NCBI GenBank assembly: GCA_052174115.1
Contig: JBQMRX010000001.1
Span: 1,165,182 to 1,229,181, forward strand
Source: Arsenophonus sp052174115
GTDB taxonomy: Bacteria; Pseudomonadota; Gammaproteobacteria; Enterobacterales; Enterobacteriaceae
DNA length: 64,000 nucleotides
Direction: 5' to 3'
The notes under the pieces: generated by a model
Databases searched by the model: none
Told to the model about the DNA's origin: nothing
Seen by the model: only the letters and a program-made list of their open reading frames with translations
In this document: piece after piece, positions 29,255 through 38,769 of the stretch
Position numbering within the stretch: the stretch's first letter is position 1
How the letters are laid out: the number at the start of each line of letters is the position of its first letter
Made by a program: the position numbers and the translations under genes

Positions 29255-30448
29255 ATGAAAGTAATTATTGTTGGTGGCGGTATGACTGGAGCATCATTAG
29301 CGCTTGCTATTTCAGCGTTAAGTAAAGAAAAAATTCAGATTTCATTAATCGAAATAAAATTACGTTTACATAATAAAATAATTGCTAATATTGACACTAG
29401 AACCATTGCACTAGCTTATGGTACTTGTCAGCAGTTTAATCAAATTGGTATATGGTCATGTTTAAAAAAATATGCAACACCAATTTATAATATTCATGTT
29501 TCTGAATATGGACATATTAGTACTATTAATATAAAAGCTAAAGATTACTCACTTCCTGCATTCGGTTATGCAGTTCAATTGCATTATGTAGAAAATTGCT
29601 TATTTGAACAGCTTAAAAAAATAAAAAATGTTAAATTATATTGCCCTGATAAAGTAATTACTATTGAACGTACCATTAATCATGTATCACTTAAATTGGC
29701 TAGTGGTAAAACATTAATTGGAAACTTATTAGTTGCTGCTGATGGTACTTTTTCTATGATAGGTAAAAGCTGTAAAATTGAATGGTATCGTAAATATTAT
29801 CAACAATATGCAATTATTACTAATATTTTAACTAGCAAAAATCCACAAGGGCAAGCTTTTGAGCGTTTAACCAAATATGGCTTATTAGCAATATTACCTA
29901 TGTCTAAAAGATATAGTTCATTAATTTGGTGTCACCCATTAGAAAAAATAAAATATATTATAGAAAGTAATGATAATATATTTATAGCAAAATTACAAAA
30001 ATTATTTGGTTGGCAATTAGGAGAAATTCAAGCAATTAGTGAACGTTACTATTTCCCATTACTATTTTCTAAAGCAAATAAATTAATTAGTCATCGGTTA
30101 GTATTAGTTGGCAATGCAGCACAAACTTTACATCCTATTGCTGGTCAAGGTTTTAATCTCAGTATGCGAGATGTAATGGTTTTTGCTAATATAATTAGTA
30201 AAGTAGCTAATGATAATGGTGATATTGGTGCTTATTCTGTTCTTATGGATTATCAAATACAGCGTATAAATGATCGTCAAAATACAATAAAATTAACAAA
30301 TAATTTAATTTATTTATTTACTAATAATCATTTATTTTTTTCTATTGGACGTAATATTGGCTTGATAGTATTAAAAACATTACCATTTATTCGTCATATT
30401 TTAGCTCAGCAAATAATGGGTCGATATTTTTCATCTTTAACTTTTTAA
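29255..30448 (+). CDS. ubiH: UbiH, 2-octaprenyl-6-methoxyphenol hydroxylase
   Basis: FAD monooxygenase in the aerobic ubiquinone pathway. 397 aa from ATG at 29255 (MKVIIVGGGMTGASLALAIS); the GTG one codon earlier is also possible and has slightly better spacing from AGGAG. Dinucleotide-binding GGGMTGASLA at the start, ADGTFSMIG in the middle, and VLVGNAAQTLHPIAGQGFNL, the second FAD motif, at about 285. Followed 20 bp later by ubiI on the same strand. pepP, usually upstream, is gone. Confidence 0.97.
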   Translation: MKVIIVGGGMTGASLALAISALSKEKIQISLIEIKLRLHNKIIANIDTRTIALAYGTCQQFNQIGIWSCLKKYATPIYNIHVSEYGHISTINIKAKDYSLPAFGYAVQLHYVENCLFEQLKKIKNVKLYCPDKVITIERTINHVSLKLASGKTLIGNLLVAADGTFSMIGKSCKIEWYRKYYQQYAIITNILTSKNPQGQAFERLTKYGLLAILPMSKRYSSLIWCHPLEKIKYIIESNDNIFIAKLQKLFGWQLGEIQAISERYYFPLLFSKANKLISHRLVLVGNAAQTLHPIAGQGFNLSMRDVMVFANIISKVANDNGDIGAYSVLMDYQIQRINDRQNTIKLTNNLIYLFTNNHLFFSIGRNIGLIVLKTLPFIRHILAQQIMGRYFSSLTF

Positions 30449-30468
30449 ATAAAAGGAACATTTTAATT

Positions 30469-31695
30469 ATGCAATCGTTTGATGTGATTATTGTAGGTGG
30501 GGGTATGATTGGTCTTTCGTTAGCTTGTGGTTTGAAAGATTGTGGTATGAAGATTGCTATTATTGAAAACTCACCTCCAAAACATCAATTTAATCCACAA
30601 AAACTTCCTTCAGTTAGAGTATCTGCTATTAATGCAGCTAGTCAAAAATTACTTGATTATTTAGGAGAATGGCAAAAAATTATACAAAAACGAGTTTGTA
30701 GTTATCAAAAAATGAAAGTTTGGGAACAAAATAGTTTTTGTTATATTCAATTTGATGCAAAAGAACATTATTTACATAATCTCGGATATATCATTGAAAA
30801 TTCAATTATTCGTGGATCTTTATGGCAACAAGCTCAATCAAGCAGAGATATTACTTTATTAACAAAAAATATATTAAAAAAAATTTTTTGGAGCAAGAAT
30901 AAGGTATTTATAACTCTTGATAACGAGCAGATATTAACAGCAAAATTAGTTGTTGGTGCAGATGGAGCTAAATCATGGATAAGAAAAAAAGCAGATATTC
31001 CAATTAACTTTTGGGATTATGAACATACAGCACTAATTGCAACTATTCAAACTGAAATATCTCACATATATACTGCTTATCAATCTTTTTATAATAATAG
31101 TATTTTAGCTTTTTTACCATTATACGACCCACATTTTTGTTCAATTGTTTGGTCATTACCAGCAAAAGAAGCGCATAGACGATTAAATTTAGAAGTTTCT
31201 ATATTTGAAAAAGAATTAAGTGTAGCTTTAAATATGCGCCTTGGATTTTGTAAATTAATTAGTAAGCGTCAGATTTTTCCACTTATTGGTCAATATGCTC
31301 GAAATTTTGCTTCTCAACGTATCGTCTTATTAGGAGATGCGGCTCATACTATACATCCATTAGTAGGGCAAGGAGTAAATTTAGGATTTATGGATGTTGC
31401 AGAATTAATTGGACAACTTCGTTATTTAAATACTACAGGTAAAGATATTGGACAATATCTTTATTTAAAAGATTATGAACATAAACGTAAACGTAGCGCT
31501 ATACTCATGTTAGCTAATGTACATGGTTTACTTCAATTATTTAACAGCAATAATAATTTAATTAAGAAAACAATTCGTGATATTGGATTATTATTAACCA
31601 ATATACTACCAGGTATAAAACCAAAATTATTAAATTATGTATTAGGATTACATGATATGCCTGAATGGTTATTAAAGAAAATGATAAATTCTTAA
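30469..31695 (+). CDS. ubiI: UbiI (VisC), 2-octaprenylphenol 5-hydroxylase
   Basis: FAD monooxygenase that adds the first ring hydroxyl in ubiquinone synthesis. 408 aa, E. coli 400. N-terminal MQSFDVIIVGGGMIGLSLAC, RVSAINAASQKLL, GADGAKSWIR, and LGDAAHTIHPLVGQGVNLG. ubiH and ubiI are a tandem pair as in E. coli. Ribosome site AAAGGAAC before ATG. A hairpin overlaps the stop. Confidence 0.97.
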   Translation: MQSFDVIIVGGGMIGLSLACGLKDCGMKIAIIENSPPKHQFNPQKLPSVRVSAINAASQKLLDYLGEWQKIIQKRVCSYQKMKVWEQNSFCYIQFDAKEHYLHNLGYIIENSIIRGSLWQQAQSSRDITLLTKNILKKIFWSKNKVFITLDNEQILTAKLVVGADGAKSWIRKKADIPINFWDYEHTALIATIQTEISHIYTAYQSFYNNSILAFLPLYDPHFCSIVWSLPAKEAHRRLNLEVSIFEKELSVALNMRLGFCKLISKRQIFPLIGQYARNFASQRIVLLGDAAHTIHPLVGQGVNLGFMDVAELIGQLRYLNTTGKDIGQYLYLKDYEHKRKRSAILMLANVHGLLQLFNSNNNLIKKTIRDIGLLLTNILPGIKPKLLNYVLGLHDMPEWLLKKMINS

Positions 31696-31724
31696 AAAGA
31701 ATATAGATTATTAACTCTTTTTAA
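31688..31724 (+). terminator. Alternative hairpins at the ubiI stop
   Basis: A 6-bp stem ATTCTT/AAGAAT (31688-31702) straddles the TAA; a competing 9-bp stem (31692-31700 with 31716-31724, TTAAAAAGA/TCTTTTTAA) ends in a T-rich arm. Terminator-like, low G/C. Confidence 0.45.
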
Positions 31725-33030
31725 AATGGACAATTCTATAAAACATTTTATTTAAAAAAATAAAAATAATAAAAATAGAAAAATAAAATATATTATTAAT
31801 TATTAGTTAATTGATTTTTTATAAAAATTAAAAAATTTTTTATTTATTTTTAATAAAAATTATTAAAATTAAATATAAAGTTTATATGTTTAATAATTTA
31901 TAATATTAATGCTATATAAATATATTAATTTAATGATTATTAAATAACTTGATAATATGAATAAAATAAAATATTAATATGTTTTATTAATAAAAAACAA
32001 TATAATTATTAATTTTACTATATAAAATAATGTATAAGATAATTTAATTTATATTAAAATAATAAAAAAATTTATTATAATTAAGTAAAAATATATTATT
32101 TAATCTTGGTTATTAAAAAATAAAATTATAAAAATATCATTAATAATGATTTAGATATTTACGATAATTTTTATACTCTTGATAATAAAAAATTAAAAAT
32201 TCTATAATTAAGTTAAGTAATATTATTTTATAAAATATAAGTATTAAATTTATTAAAATAATAAATAATATATATATATAATAGAATCTCTATTCAAATA
32301 CTTAGTTAAATTATCAAAAAAATTTATTTTATAAAATAAAGATAATAAAATTTATCTCAAAATTTATTAAAAATATAATAACTTAATATTTTTATATTTT
32401 CTAAAATTTAATTATTAATTATAATAATAATACTATCACGAATTTATAACGTCAATTTATTTTCTTATTTTGTTAATTTCATTTATAAAAAAATAATTAT
32501 AATATCGATATATGATTTTTAGATATAATAGTTTTATTGTTAATAAATATTTTATAATTAATCAGATATCATCTTATAATTTAATATAAAAATAAAATAA
32601 ATGTTAACTCTACGAAAAATTGATTATTTGATTTTTATATAAATATTACTATTCTTAAATCCATAGTTCATAATTAATATTAAATACATTAAACCTACAA
32701 AGTATAAAAAGAAAATTGAATATCTCTTGATTATTAAAATATACTATGTAATAGATTTGAATTCTTAATTTTATAAATATTCATTTTTATTATTTTATAA
32801 ACATTTTAAATAATTTTTTAAAAAAAATAGTTGTTGTAATTTTAAAATGTATAATTTATTTATTAAGATATCTTTTTAAATAAATTAAAAAAAATTTTTT
32901 AAAAATCATTATATAAAAAATTAATTAATGTTTATTTAGAATTGCTACATTTTTATCTTTTATTTAATTTTCGTTTAAATTTTTAAAACTACTATATAAT
33001 ATATTTATAATTTATTTGATATTTTAATAA
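31725..33030. other. 1.3-kb gene-free desert between ubiI and gpsA
   Basis: Convergent interval with no ORF, no RNA gene and no long inverted repeat noticed. Marks a join between two ancestral blocks (ubiHI and yibN-secB-gpsA), which are not neighbours in E. coli. Confidence 0.5.
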
Positions 33031-34056
33031 TTAAAAAGAAGAATGTATATCATTAACTTCATCTTTTGTACTTCGGTTAAGTAATGTATTTGCTGCTTCA
33101 AATACATTTTTATTACAGTATAATATTTGATAGATTTGTTCGATAATTGGCATTTCTACACCAATACGTTTTGACAGTATATAAACTTCTTTGGTGTTTA
33201 AATAACCTTCAACCACTTGACCAATTTTTCTTTCTGCTTCTTTAGTATTCATGCCCTTACCAAGTAATATACCAAATCTTCGATTACGCGATTGATTATC
33301 TGTACACGTTAAAACTAAATCTCCTAAACCAGCCATTCCCATAAATGTAGAAAGTTGAGCACCCATAGCAAGACCTAAACAACTAATTTCAGATAATCCT
33401 CGTGTAATTAGTGCTGTTCTAGCATTAGAGCCAAACCCCATACCATCAGATATTCCAGCACCAATCGCAATAACATTTTTTATTGCTCCACCTAATTGAA
33501 CACCGATCATATCTGAATTTTTATAAACTCTAAAACTTTTACCACAATGAAAAAGTTGTTGTAATTCTTGACTAAATTTTATATTAGAAGCTGCTACTGT
33601 AATTGCTGTAGGTAAGCCAGCAGCTAATTCTTTGGCAAATGTTGGTCCAGAAATAACAGCTAGTGGAATTTTATCTCCAAGTATTTCTCTAGCAACATCT
33701 TGTAATAGACGACCTGTATTATGTTCTAAGCCTTTTGTTGCCCAAATAATACGTGAGCGTTCTGTTAAGTGAGGTTTTATATTTTGTAAAACTTGATTAA
33801 ATGCACGACTTGGAACAACAATCAATATATTTTTACTTTTTGTTATTGCTTTTTTTAGAGAAAGTTCAGGTAACAAATTATATGGAAATGGAATATTAGG
33901 TAAGAATGCTTTATTACAGCGATTTTGTTGTAATTTTCTAATATGATTAGGATCATGCCCCCAAAGTAAAACACGATGACCATTACGGGCAAGTGTAATA
34001 GCTAATGCTGTGCCATAAGAACCAGCACTGATAACTGTCATTGAAACAGTATTCAT
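33031..34056 (-). CDS. gpsA: GpsA, glycerol-3-phosphate dehydrogenase [NAD(P)+]
   Basis: Makes sn-glycerol-3-phosphate from DHAP for phospholipid synthesis. 341 aa, E. coli 339. The N-terminal nucleotide loop reads VISAGSYGTAL; the family has VIGAGSYG, so the first Gly of GxGxxG is Ser (AGT). Other motifs are intact: WATKGLE, VISGPTFAKELAAGLPTAI, QLGGAIKNVIAIGAG (catalytic Lys), NARTALITRG, GMAGLGDLVLTCT. ATG overlaps the secB stop by one base (TAATG), so it is coupled to secB. Confidence 0.97.
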   Translation of the reverse strand: MNTVSMTVISAGSYGTALAITLARNGHRVLLWGHDPNHIRKLQQNRCNKAFLPNIPFPYNLLPELSLKKAITKSKNILIVVPSRAFNQVLQNIKPHLTERSRIIWATKGLEHNTGRLLQDVAREILGDKIPLAVISGPTFAKELAAGLPTAITVAASNIKFSQELQQLFHCGKSFRVYKNSDMIGVQLGGAIKNVIAIGAGISDGMGFGSNARTALITRGLSEISCLGLAMGAQLSTFMGMAGLGDLVLTCTDNQSRNRRFGILLGKGMNTKEAERKIGQVVEGYLNTKEVYILSKRIGVEMPIIEQIYQILYCNKNVFEAANTLLNRSTKDEVNDIHSSF

Positions 34057-34529
34057 TAAACTTCCTGATGATTTTCAGAATTTTTAGTTTTAGCTTTATG
34101 TTGTTGTATGTAATTCATAAATAATATATCAAAATTAACAGGAGCTAAATTTAGTTGAGGAAAAGTTCCTCGATTAACTAAATTAGTAATACATTCACGA
34201 GAATATGGAAATAAAATATTTGGACAATAAGCACCTAAACAACGAGCTATTTGGTTTTCTTTAATTCCATCGATAGAAAAAATACCCGCTTGTTGTACTT
34301 CACATAAAAAAGCAATTTCTTCAACAACACTTACTGTAACTGTAACACGTAAAATAACTTCATGAATATGTTTAACTAATTCATTAGATGAAATGTTTAA
34401 ATTTAACTTAATTTCTGGATGCCATTCTCTCTGAAAAATATTTGGAGTATTAGGTGTTTCAAATGAAATATCTTTAGTATAAATTCGCTGGATTTGAAAT
34501 ATCATATCTTCATGATTTTGTTCTAACAT
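34056..34529 (-). CDS. secB: SecB, export chaperone
   Basis: Tetrameric chaperone that keeps precursors unfolded and hands them to SecA. 157 aa, E. coli 155. IQRIYTKDISFETPN, LRVTVTVSVVEEIAFLCEVQ, CLGAYCPNILFPYSRECI and GTFPQLNLAPVNFD are the conserved core. Ribosome site AGGGTAA upstream. Its SecA partner retains the zinc tail that binds SecB. grxC, between yibN and secB in E. coli, is missing (72-bp gap). Confidence 0.98.
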   Translation of the reverse strand: MLEQNHEDMIFQIQRIYTKDISFETPNTPNIFQREWHPEIKLNLNISSNELVKHIHEVILRVTVTVSVVEEIAFLCEVQQAGIFSIDGIKENQIARCLGAYCPNILFPYSRECITNLVNRGTFPQLNLAPVNFDILFMNYIQQHKAKTKNSENHQEV

Positions 34530-34601
34530 AACATTAATTACCCTTTAAATATCATTATGATATTGAATTGTATAAACATAATTTTTAATTTCTACAATAA
34601 G

Positions 34602-35039
34602 TCATTTTTTAGTTCTAGTTATAGGTAAATTTTCGCTAAACCAACCTTTAATTCCTTCTTTTAGAAAAAATACATGCTTAAATCCATATTTCACTAGTTG
34701 TTCGGCAGGTTTAAAAGCTTCCATACCATTTTCTGATATAACAATAATTGGTTTTTGTTTATATTTTTCTAATTCTTTTATATTATTATCTTTAATTTTC
34801 AATAAACTTAGATTAATAGAATCAATAATATGTCCTTTATGAAAATCATCACGAGAGCGTACGTCAACGGTGATTGCTTCTGATTTATTAATTAGTTGTA
34901 TTGCTTGCGCGCAAGTAATATTTTTTGTTTTAGCAAATAAGCGATTAAAGAGTAAAATAATTATAGTAATTAATAAAGTAATCCAAATTAAACTAAGTAT
35001 TATATGTTGGTTTATAAATTGTATAATTTTTTGCATCAT
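34602..35039 (-). CDS. yibN: YibN, membrane-anchored rhodanese-like protein
   Basis: About 145 aa. One N-terminal membrane helix (QHIILSLIWITLLITIIILL) followed by a rhodanese fold (ITVDVRSRDDFHKGHIIDSI, KPIIVISENGMEAFKPAEQL, FFLKEGIKGWFSENLP). The usual active-site Cys position reads ENGMEA: the loop has no Cys, so sulfurtransferase activity is unlikely; E. coli has a Cys two residues later. A TTG at 35048 would extend it by three residues; ATG at 35039 or 35036 fits the E. coli start better. First gene of yibN-secB-gpsA. Molecular role not established here. Confidence 0.9.
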   Translation of the reverse strand: MMQKIIQFINQHIILSLIWITLLITIIILLFNRLFAKTKNITCAQAIQLINKSEAITVDVRSRDDFHKGHIIDSINLSLLKIKDNNIKELEKYKQKPIIVISENGMEAFKPAEQLVKYGFKHVFFLKEGIKGWFSENLPITRTKK

Positions 35040-35048
35040 TTTAAACAA

Positions 35049-36590
35049 TTATCTTCTGTAATTAATAATGGATAAATTTACATTATAAAGTATATCTTTG
35101 TTATTATATAATTACAGTTAATTTATATAAATGATTAGAGTTTTTTTAAAAAAAATTACTCTTTATATTAAAAATATTTACTATTTACATTAATTGATCG
35201 ATGTAAATTAATAAAAAACCAAATAAAATTAATATTAATAATACTTATAAATAATTATTTTCTAATTTGTTATATAAATAAAAAAATTAAAATTCAAGCA
35301 TTATTTATTTATAAGAAACTAAAATATTTGTTAAATATAGTAATTAATAATTATTTTTTAATTATTTTATTTTAAAATACTAAATTAAAATTAACAATAT
35401 TAATCAATATGATTTAATTGTTATTTTTTTAATTTTATTTAAATAAATATGTTATTATAAAAATATTTAATTAAAAATAATGATAAACTAATCTCAAAAT
35501 TTATCATTAAATATTAAAAAATAAAAATATTAAAAATTAATAAAATTTTTTTTAACTTAAAATAAATCAAGAAAAATATTTTTATTACTTAACCAAAATT
35601 ATATTATGAAATATAAATAAATTTTCTTTATTAGCAAAAGAATCTATTTGGTTAATAAAAATATAATTTATTTATAATAGAAAATAAATTTATAAATCAT
35701 TATTAATTAAACAGATAAATGTTATTTTTTTGATTAAATCAGTAAAGATAAATTTATTATTATTTAATAATAAATAAATATAATAAGAAAATATATACTT
35801 TTTACTATAAATAATTAAATAAAATTTAATAATAATTATTATTAAATTATAAAAATAATAATAATATTATATAAATAGAAATAATGAAATAACTAAAAAA
35901 TAAAAATTTTACTAAATAAAACTAAATATAATAAATTAAATTTAATTCAAAATGTTAGAAAGATTATTCTTATTTAAAAGTAAATTTTAAATAAAAATAA
36001 AAAAAAGTCATATTATAATGAAATATAGTAAAATACTATTATATAGTAAAATTAATAAAATTAAGAAAAAATAAAAAAATAAAAATAAAAAAAGATTAAA
36101 AAGATAGAATATATTTAAAAAATAATATTAACCAGAAGAAAAATCATTTATAAAATAATTAATATAATTAATTTTTAATCTAAATTATATTCCATAAATT
36201 TATGTCATTTTATGAATTGTAATTCTTTAACTAAATGTTTTATAAATAATTTTTTATTTCTATGATAACAATATTTTGATTAATTCCATAAATATATACC
36301 ATTCAATATTACTGAAAAACAAAAATTAAATATATTTTTGATAAAAATATATTACTTATTAATTGATTATAAAAATATAATTTATATTAATCATTGGTTA
36401 TGAATAGATAGATGTAAATTTATATGGTTATAATAAAAATATATTAGTAAATATTTATTAATCAAATTTATTAATATCAATTTACTAATTTAGTAGATAA
36501 TGATTTGATAAGTATCATAAATTTTTTTGAAATAAATCGTTATACGATAAAATCGTTAATCGATAGTTTTGATTATAGAGGAAAATAGAA
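35049..36590. other. 1.5-kb gene-free desert where gpmM and envC lie in relatives
   Basis: In E. coli gpmM and envC separate yibN from yibQ. Neither is recognisable here. Structures: 8-bp hairpin at 35173-35198, a 9-bp arm pair (35589-35597 with 35647-35655, TTAACCAAA/TTTGGTTAA) around a 49-base loop, and ATCGT-containing repeats at 36537-36566 next to the yibQ start. Confidence 0.55.
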
Positions 36591-37343
36591 GTGCTAAAAC
36601 AGACTGTTTTGATAATAATTTGGTTATTATTACTTATTAGTGAACAAATTAATGCCAGTAAGTTAGCTATTGTGATTGATGATATAGGTTATCGTAAAAA
36701 AGAAGATAATCAGATATTAGATTTACCGGTGGCAATTTCTATTGCTATTTTACCGAATTCTTCTCATGGCAAAGAAATGGCTGAAAAAGCTTTTCAACAA
36801 GGAAGAGAAGTATTAATTCACATGCCAATGAAACCAATTAGTCATCAACCACTTGAAAAAAATACTTTAACTCCAGAAATGAGTGTTACTGAAATAGAAA
36901 AAAATATTATCACTGCTATTGAACAAGTACCTCATGCTAAAGGTATGAATAATCACATGGGGAGCGCTATAACTGCTAATTTAACAGTTATGTTAAATAT
37001 TATGCGAATCATTTCACATTACGATCTCTATTTTCTCGATAGTGTAACTATATCAAATACTAAGGTAAATGAAGCAGCTAAAGTTTTTACACTACCAACG
37101 TTACGTCGTAATATTTTTTTAGATGATATAAAAACAAAGACACAAATTCGTAAACAGTTTATATATGCTATTTCATTTGCTCGTAAAAATGGTAGTAGTA
37201 TTGTTATTGCTCATCCTTATTTCACTACTATTGATATATTACAACAAATATTATTTGAATTACCTACTGATATCGAATTGGTAGCAATTAGTACATTGCT
37301 TAATAATAAAATAAAAAATAAATTGATCGATCAAACGCTTTGA
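36591..37343 (+). CDS. yibQ: YibQ, divergent polysaccharide deacetylase family protein
   Basis: 250 aa. GTG start, preceded by GAGGAAAATAGAA. A signal peptide (VLIIIWLLLLISEQINA, cleavage likely after INA) sends it to the periplasm. The mature part is a divergent polysaccharide deacetylase (DUF610) fold: KLAIVIDDIGYRK, PVAISIAILPNSSH, EVLIHMPMKP, KGMNNHMGSAIT, and VIAHPY near the end. Substrate not known to me. In E. coli it follows envC, a division amidase activator; envC is lost here but yibQ is kept. Confidence 0.9.
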   Translation: MLKQTVLIIIWLLLLISEQINASKLAIVIDDIGYRKKEDNQILDLPVAISIAILPNSSHGKEMAEKAFQQGREVLIHMPMKPISHQPLEKNTLTPEMSVTEIEKNIITAIEQVPHAKGMNNHMGSAITANLTVMLNIMRIISHYDLYFLDSVTISNTKVNEAAKVFTLPTLRRNIFLDDIKTKTQIRKQFIYAISFARKNGSSIVIAHPYFTTIDILQQILFELPTDIELVAISTLLNNKIKNKLIDQTL

Positions 37344-37820
37344 TAAAATTAAAAAAAAATTATAGTTCAATTATTGAAATTATTATCAGTTATTCTAAAA
37401 TATTATCAATAAAAAAATCATCGTATATTAATTTAATTATATATATTTAAATGTTACATTTTGTAATTTTAATTTTAAAAATTATTTTTTAAAAAAATCT
37501 ACTGTTTATAAAAAATTCTTATAATATTTTTTAATAATAACTAAGTATTAAATTATAATATTTTATTTACATAAAAATTCGTTATAATTTTTATGTAAAA
37601 TCTTAAATAAATGAATTAAATTGTATTATTTTTGTTGTGATTTTTTTTAAAAATTAATTGATTTAGTAAATAAATTAATTATTTAAATTATTTTTGCAAA
37701 TAAAAATCTTTTAGTTATTTTATTTTAATAAATTATATAAATTATTGTAGCTAATATATAATAAATATTATTATTTTATAATATAATCAATAATTAGATC
37801 AAATTGATATAGGTAATCTA
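37344..37820. other. Intergenic stretch between yibQ and hldD
   Basis: 477 bp with no ORF. Holds one strong hairpin (37566-37599), roughly midway. Confidence 0.5.
37566..37599. repeat. Hairpin, 14-bp arms, 6-base loop
   Basis: Arms 37566-37579 and 37586-37599, loop CGTTAT; one G-C pair. Between yibQ and hldD, about 220 bp from each. Confidence 0.7.
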
Positions 37821-38759
37821 ATGATTATAGTTACTGGTGGTGCTGGTTTTATTGGTAGTAATATTATTAAAGCACTAAATGATATAGGCCGTAATGATAT
37901 TTTAGTGGTTGATAATCTTAAAAATGGAACTAAATTTATTAATTTAGTTGATTTAAATATAACAGATTATATCGATAAAACAGATTTTATAGCAAGTATT
38001 ATAACTGGAGATAATATAGGTAAAATTGATGTGATTTTTCATGAAGGCGCTTGTTCATTAACTAGTGAATGGAATGGTCAGTATATGATGAAAAATAATT
38101 ATGAATACTCGAAAAAATTACTTCATTACTGTATTGAACGAGATATTGGATTTTTATATGCTTCGTCAGCTTCTATTTATGGTAATCGTAATAATAATTT
38201 TATTGAAGAATTTCAATATGAAAAACCATTAAATATGTATAGTTACTCTAAATTTTTATTTGATCAATATGTTCGTAAGATTTTACCAGAACTTACTTCA
38301 CAGGTATGTGGATTTCGTTATTTTAATGTTTATGGTCCACGTGAAGGTCATAAAAAAAATATGGCCAGCATTATTTTTCATTTAAATAACCAAATTAATC
38401 AAAATTACAAACCAAAACTTTTTACAGGTAGTGAAAAGTTTAAACGTGATTTTATTTATGTAAGTGATGTAGTTAATGTTAATTTATGGTTTTGGAAAAA
38501 TAAAATTTCCGGTATATTTAACTGTGGAATAGGTAAAGCAGATTCTTTTAAGACAGTGGCTGATAAAGTAATCGATTTTCATCAAGAAAAAAACTTTATA
38601 ATAGATTATATTCCATTTCCAGATAATTTAAAAGGTTATTATCAAGCATTTACAAAAGCAAATCTCACAAAACTACGCGCTTCTGGTTATGACAAACCAT
38701 TTAAAACTATATCGGATGGAATTGTTGATTATATGCAATGGTTAAATTATCATGATTAA
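37821..38759 (+). CDS. hldD: HldD, ADP-L-glycero-D-manno-heptose 6-epimerase
   Basis: Short-chain dehydrogenase-type epimerase that makes the ADP-heptose donor used by WaaC and WaaF. 312 aa, E. coli 310. NADP loop VTGGAGFIGSNI, HEGACS, and catalytic YSYSKFLFD (Tyr and Lys of YxxxK), then FRYFNVYGPREGHK. Ten bases separate its stop from the waaF ATG; hldD-waaF-waaC is the enterobacterial operon order. Confidence 0.97.
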   Translation: MIIVTGGAGFIGSNIIKALNDIGRNDILVVDNLKNGTKFINLVDLNITDYIDKTDFIASIITGDNIGKIDVIFHEGACSLTSEWNGQYMMKNNYEYSKKLLHYCIERDIGFLYASSASIYGNRNNNFIEEFQYEKPLNMYSYSKFLFDQYVRKILPELTSQVCGFRYFNVYGPREGHKKNMASIIFHLNNQINQNYKPKLFTGSEKFKRDFIYVSDVVNVNLWFWKNKISGIFNCGIGKADSFKTVADKVIDFHQEKNFIIDYIPFPDNLKGYYQAFTKANLTKLRASGYDKPFKTISDGIVDYMQWLNYHD

Positions 38760-38769
38760 TAGAAGTAGC

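Noticed and set aside
34870..35061. 63-codon plus-strand ORF over the yibN start
   Set aside because: Antisense to the yibN membrane helix, which explains its hydrophobicity.
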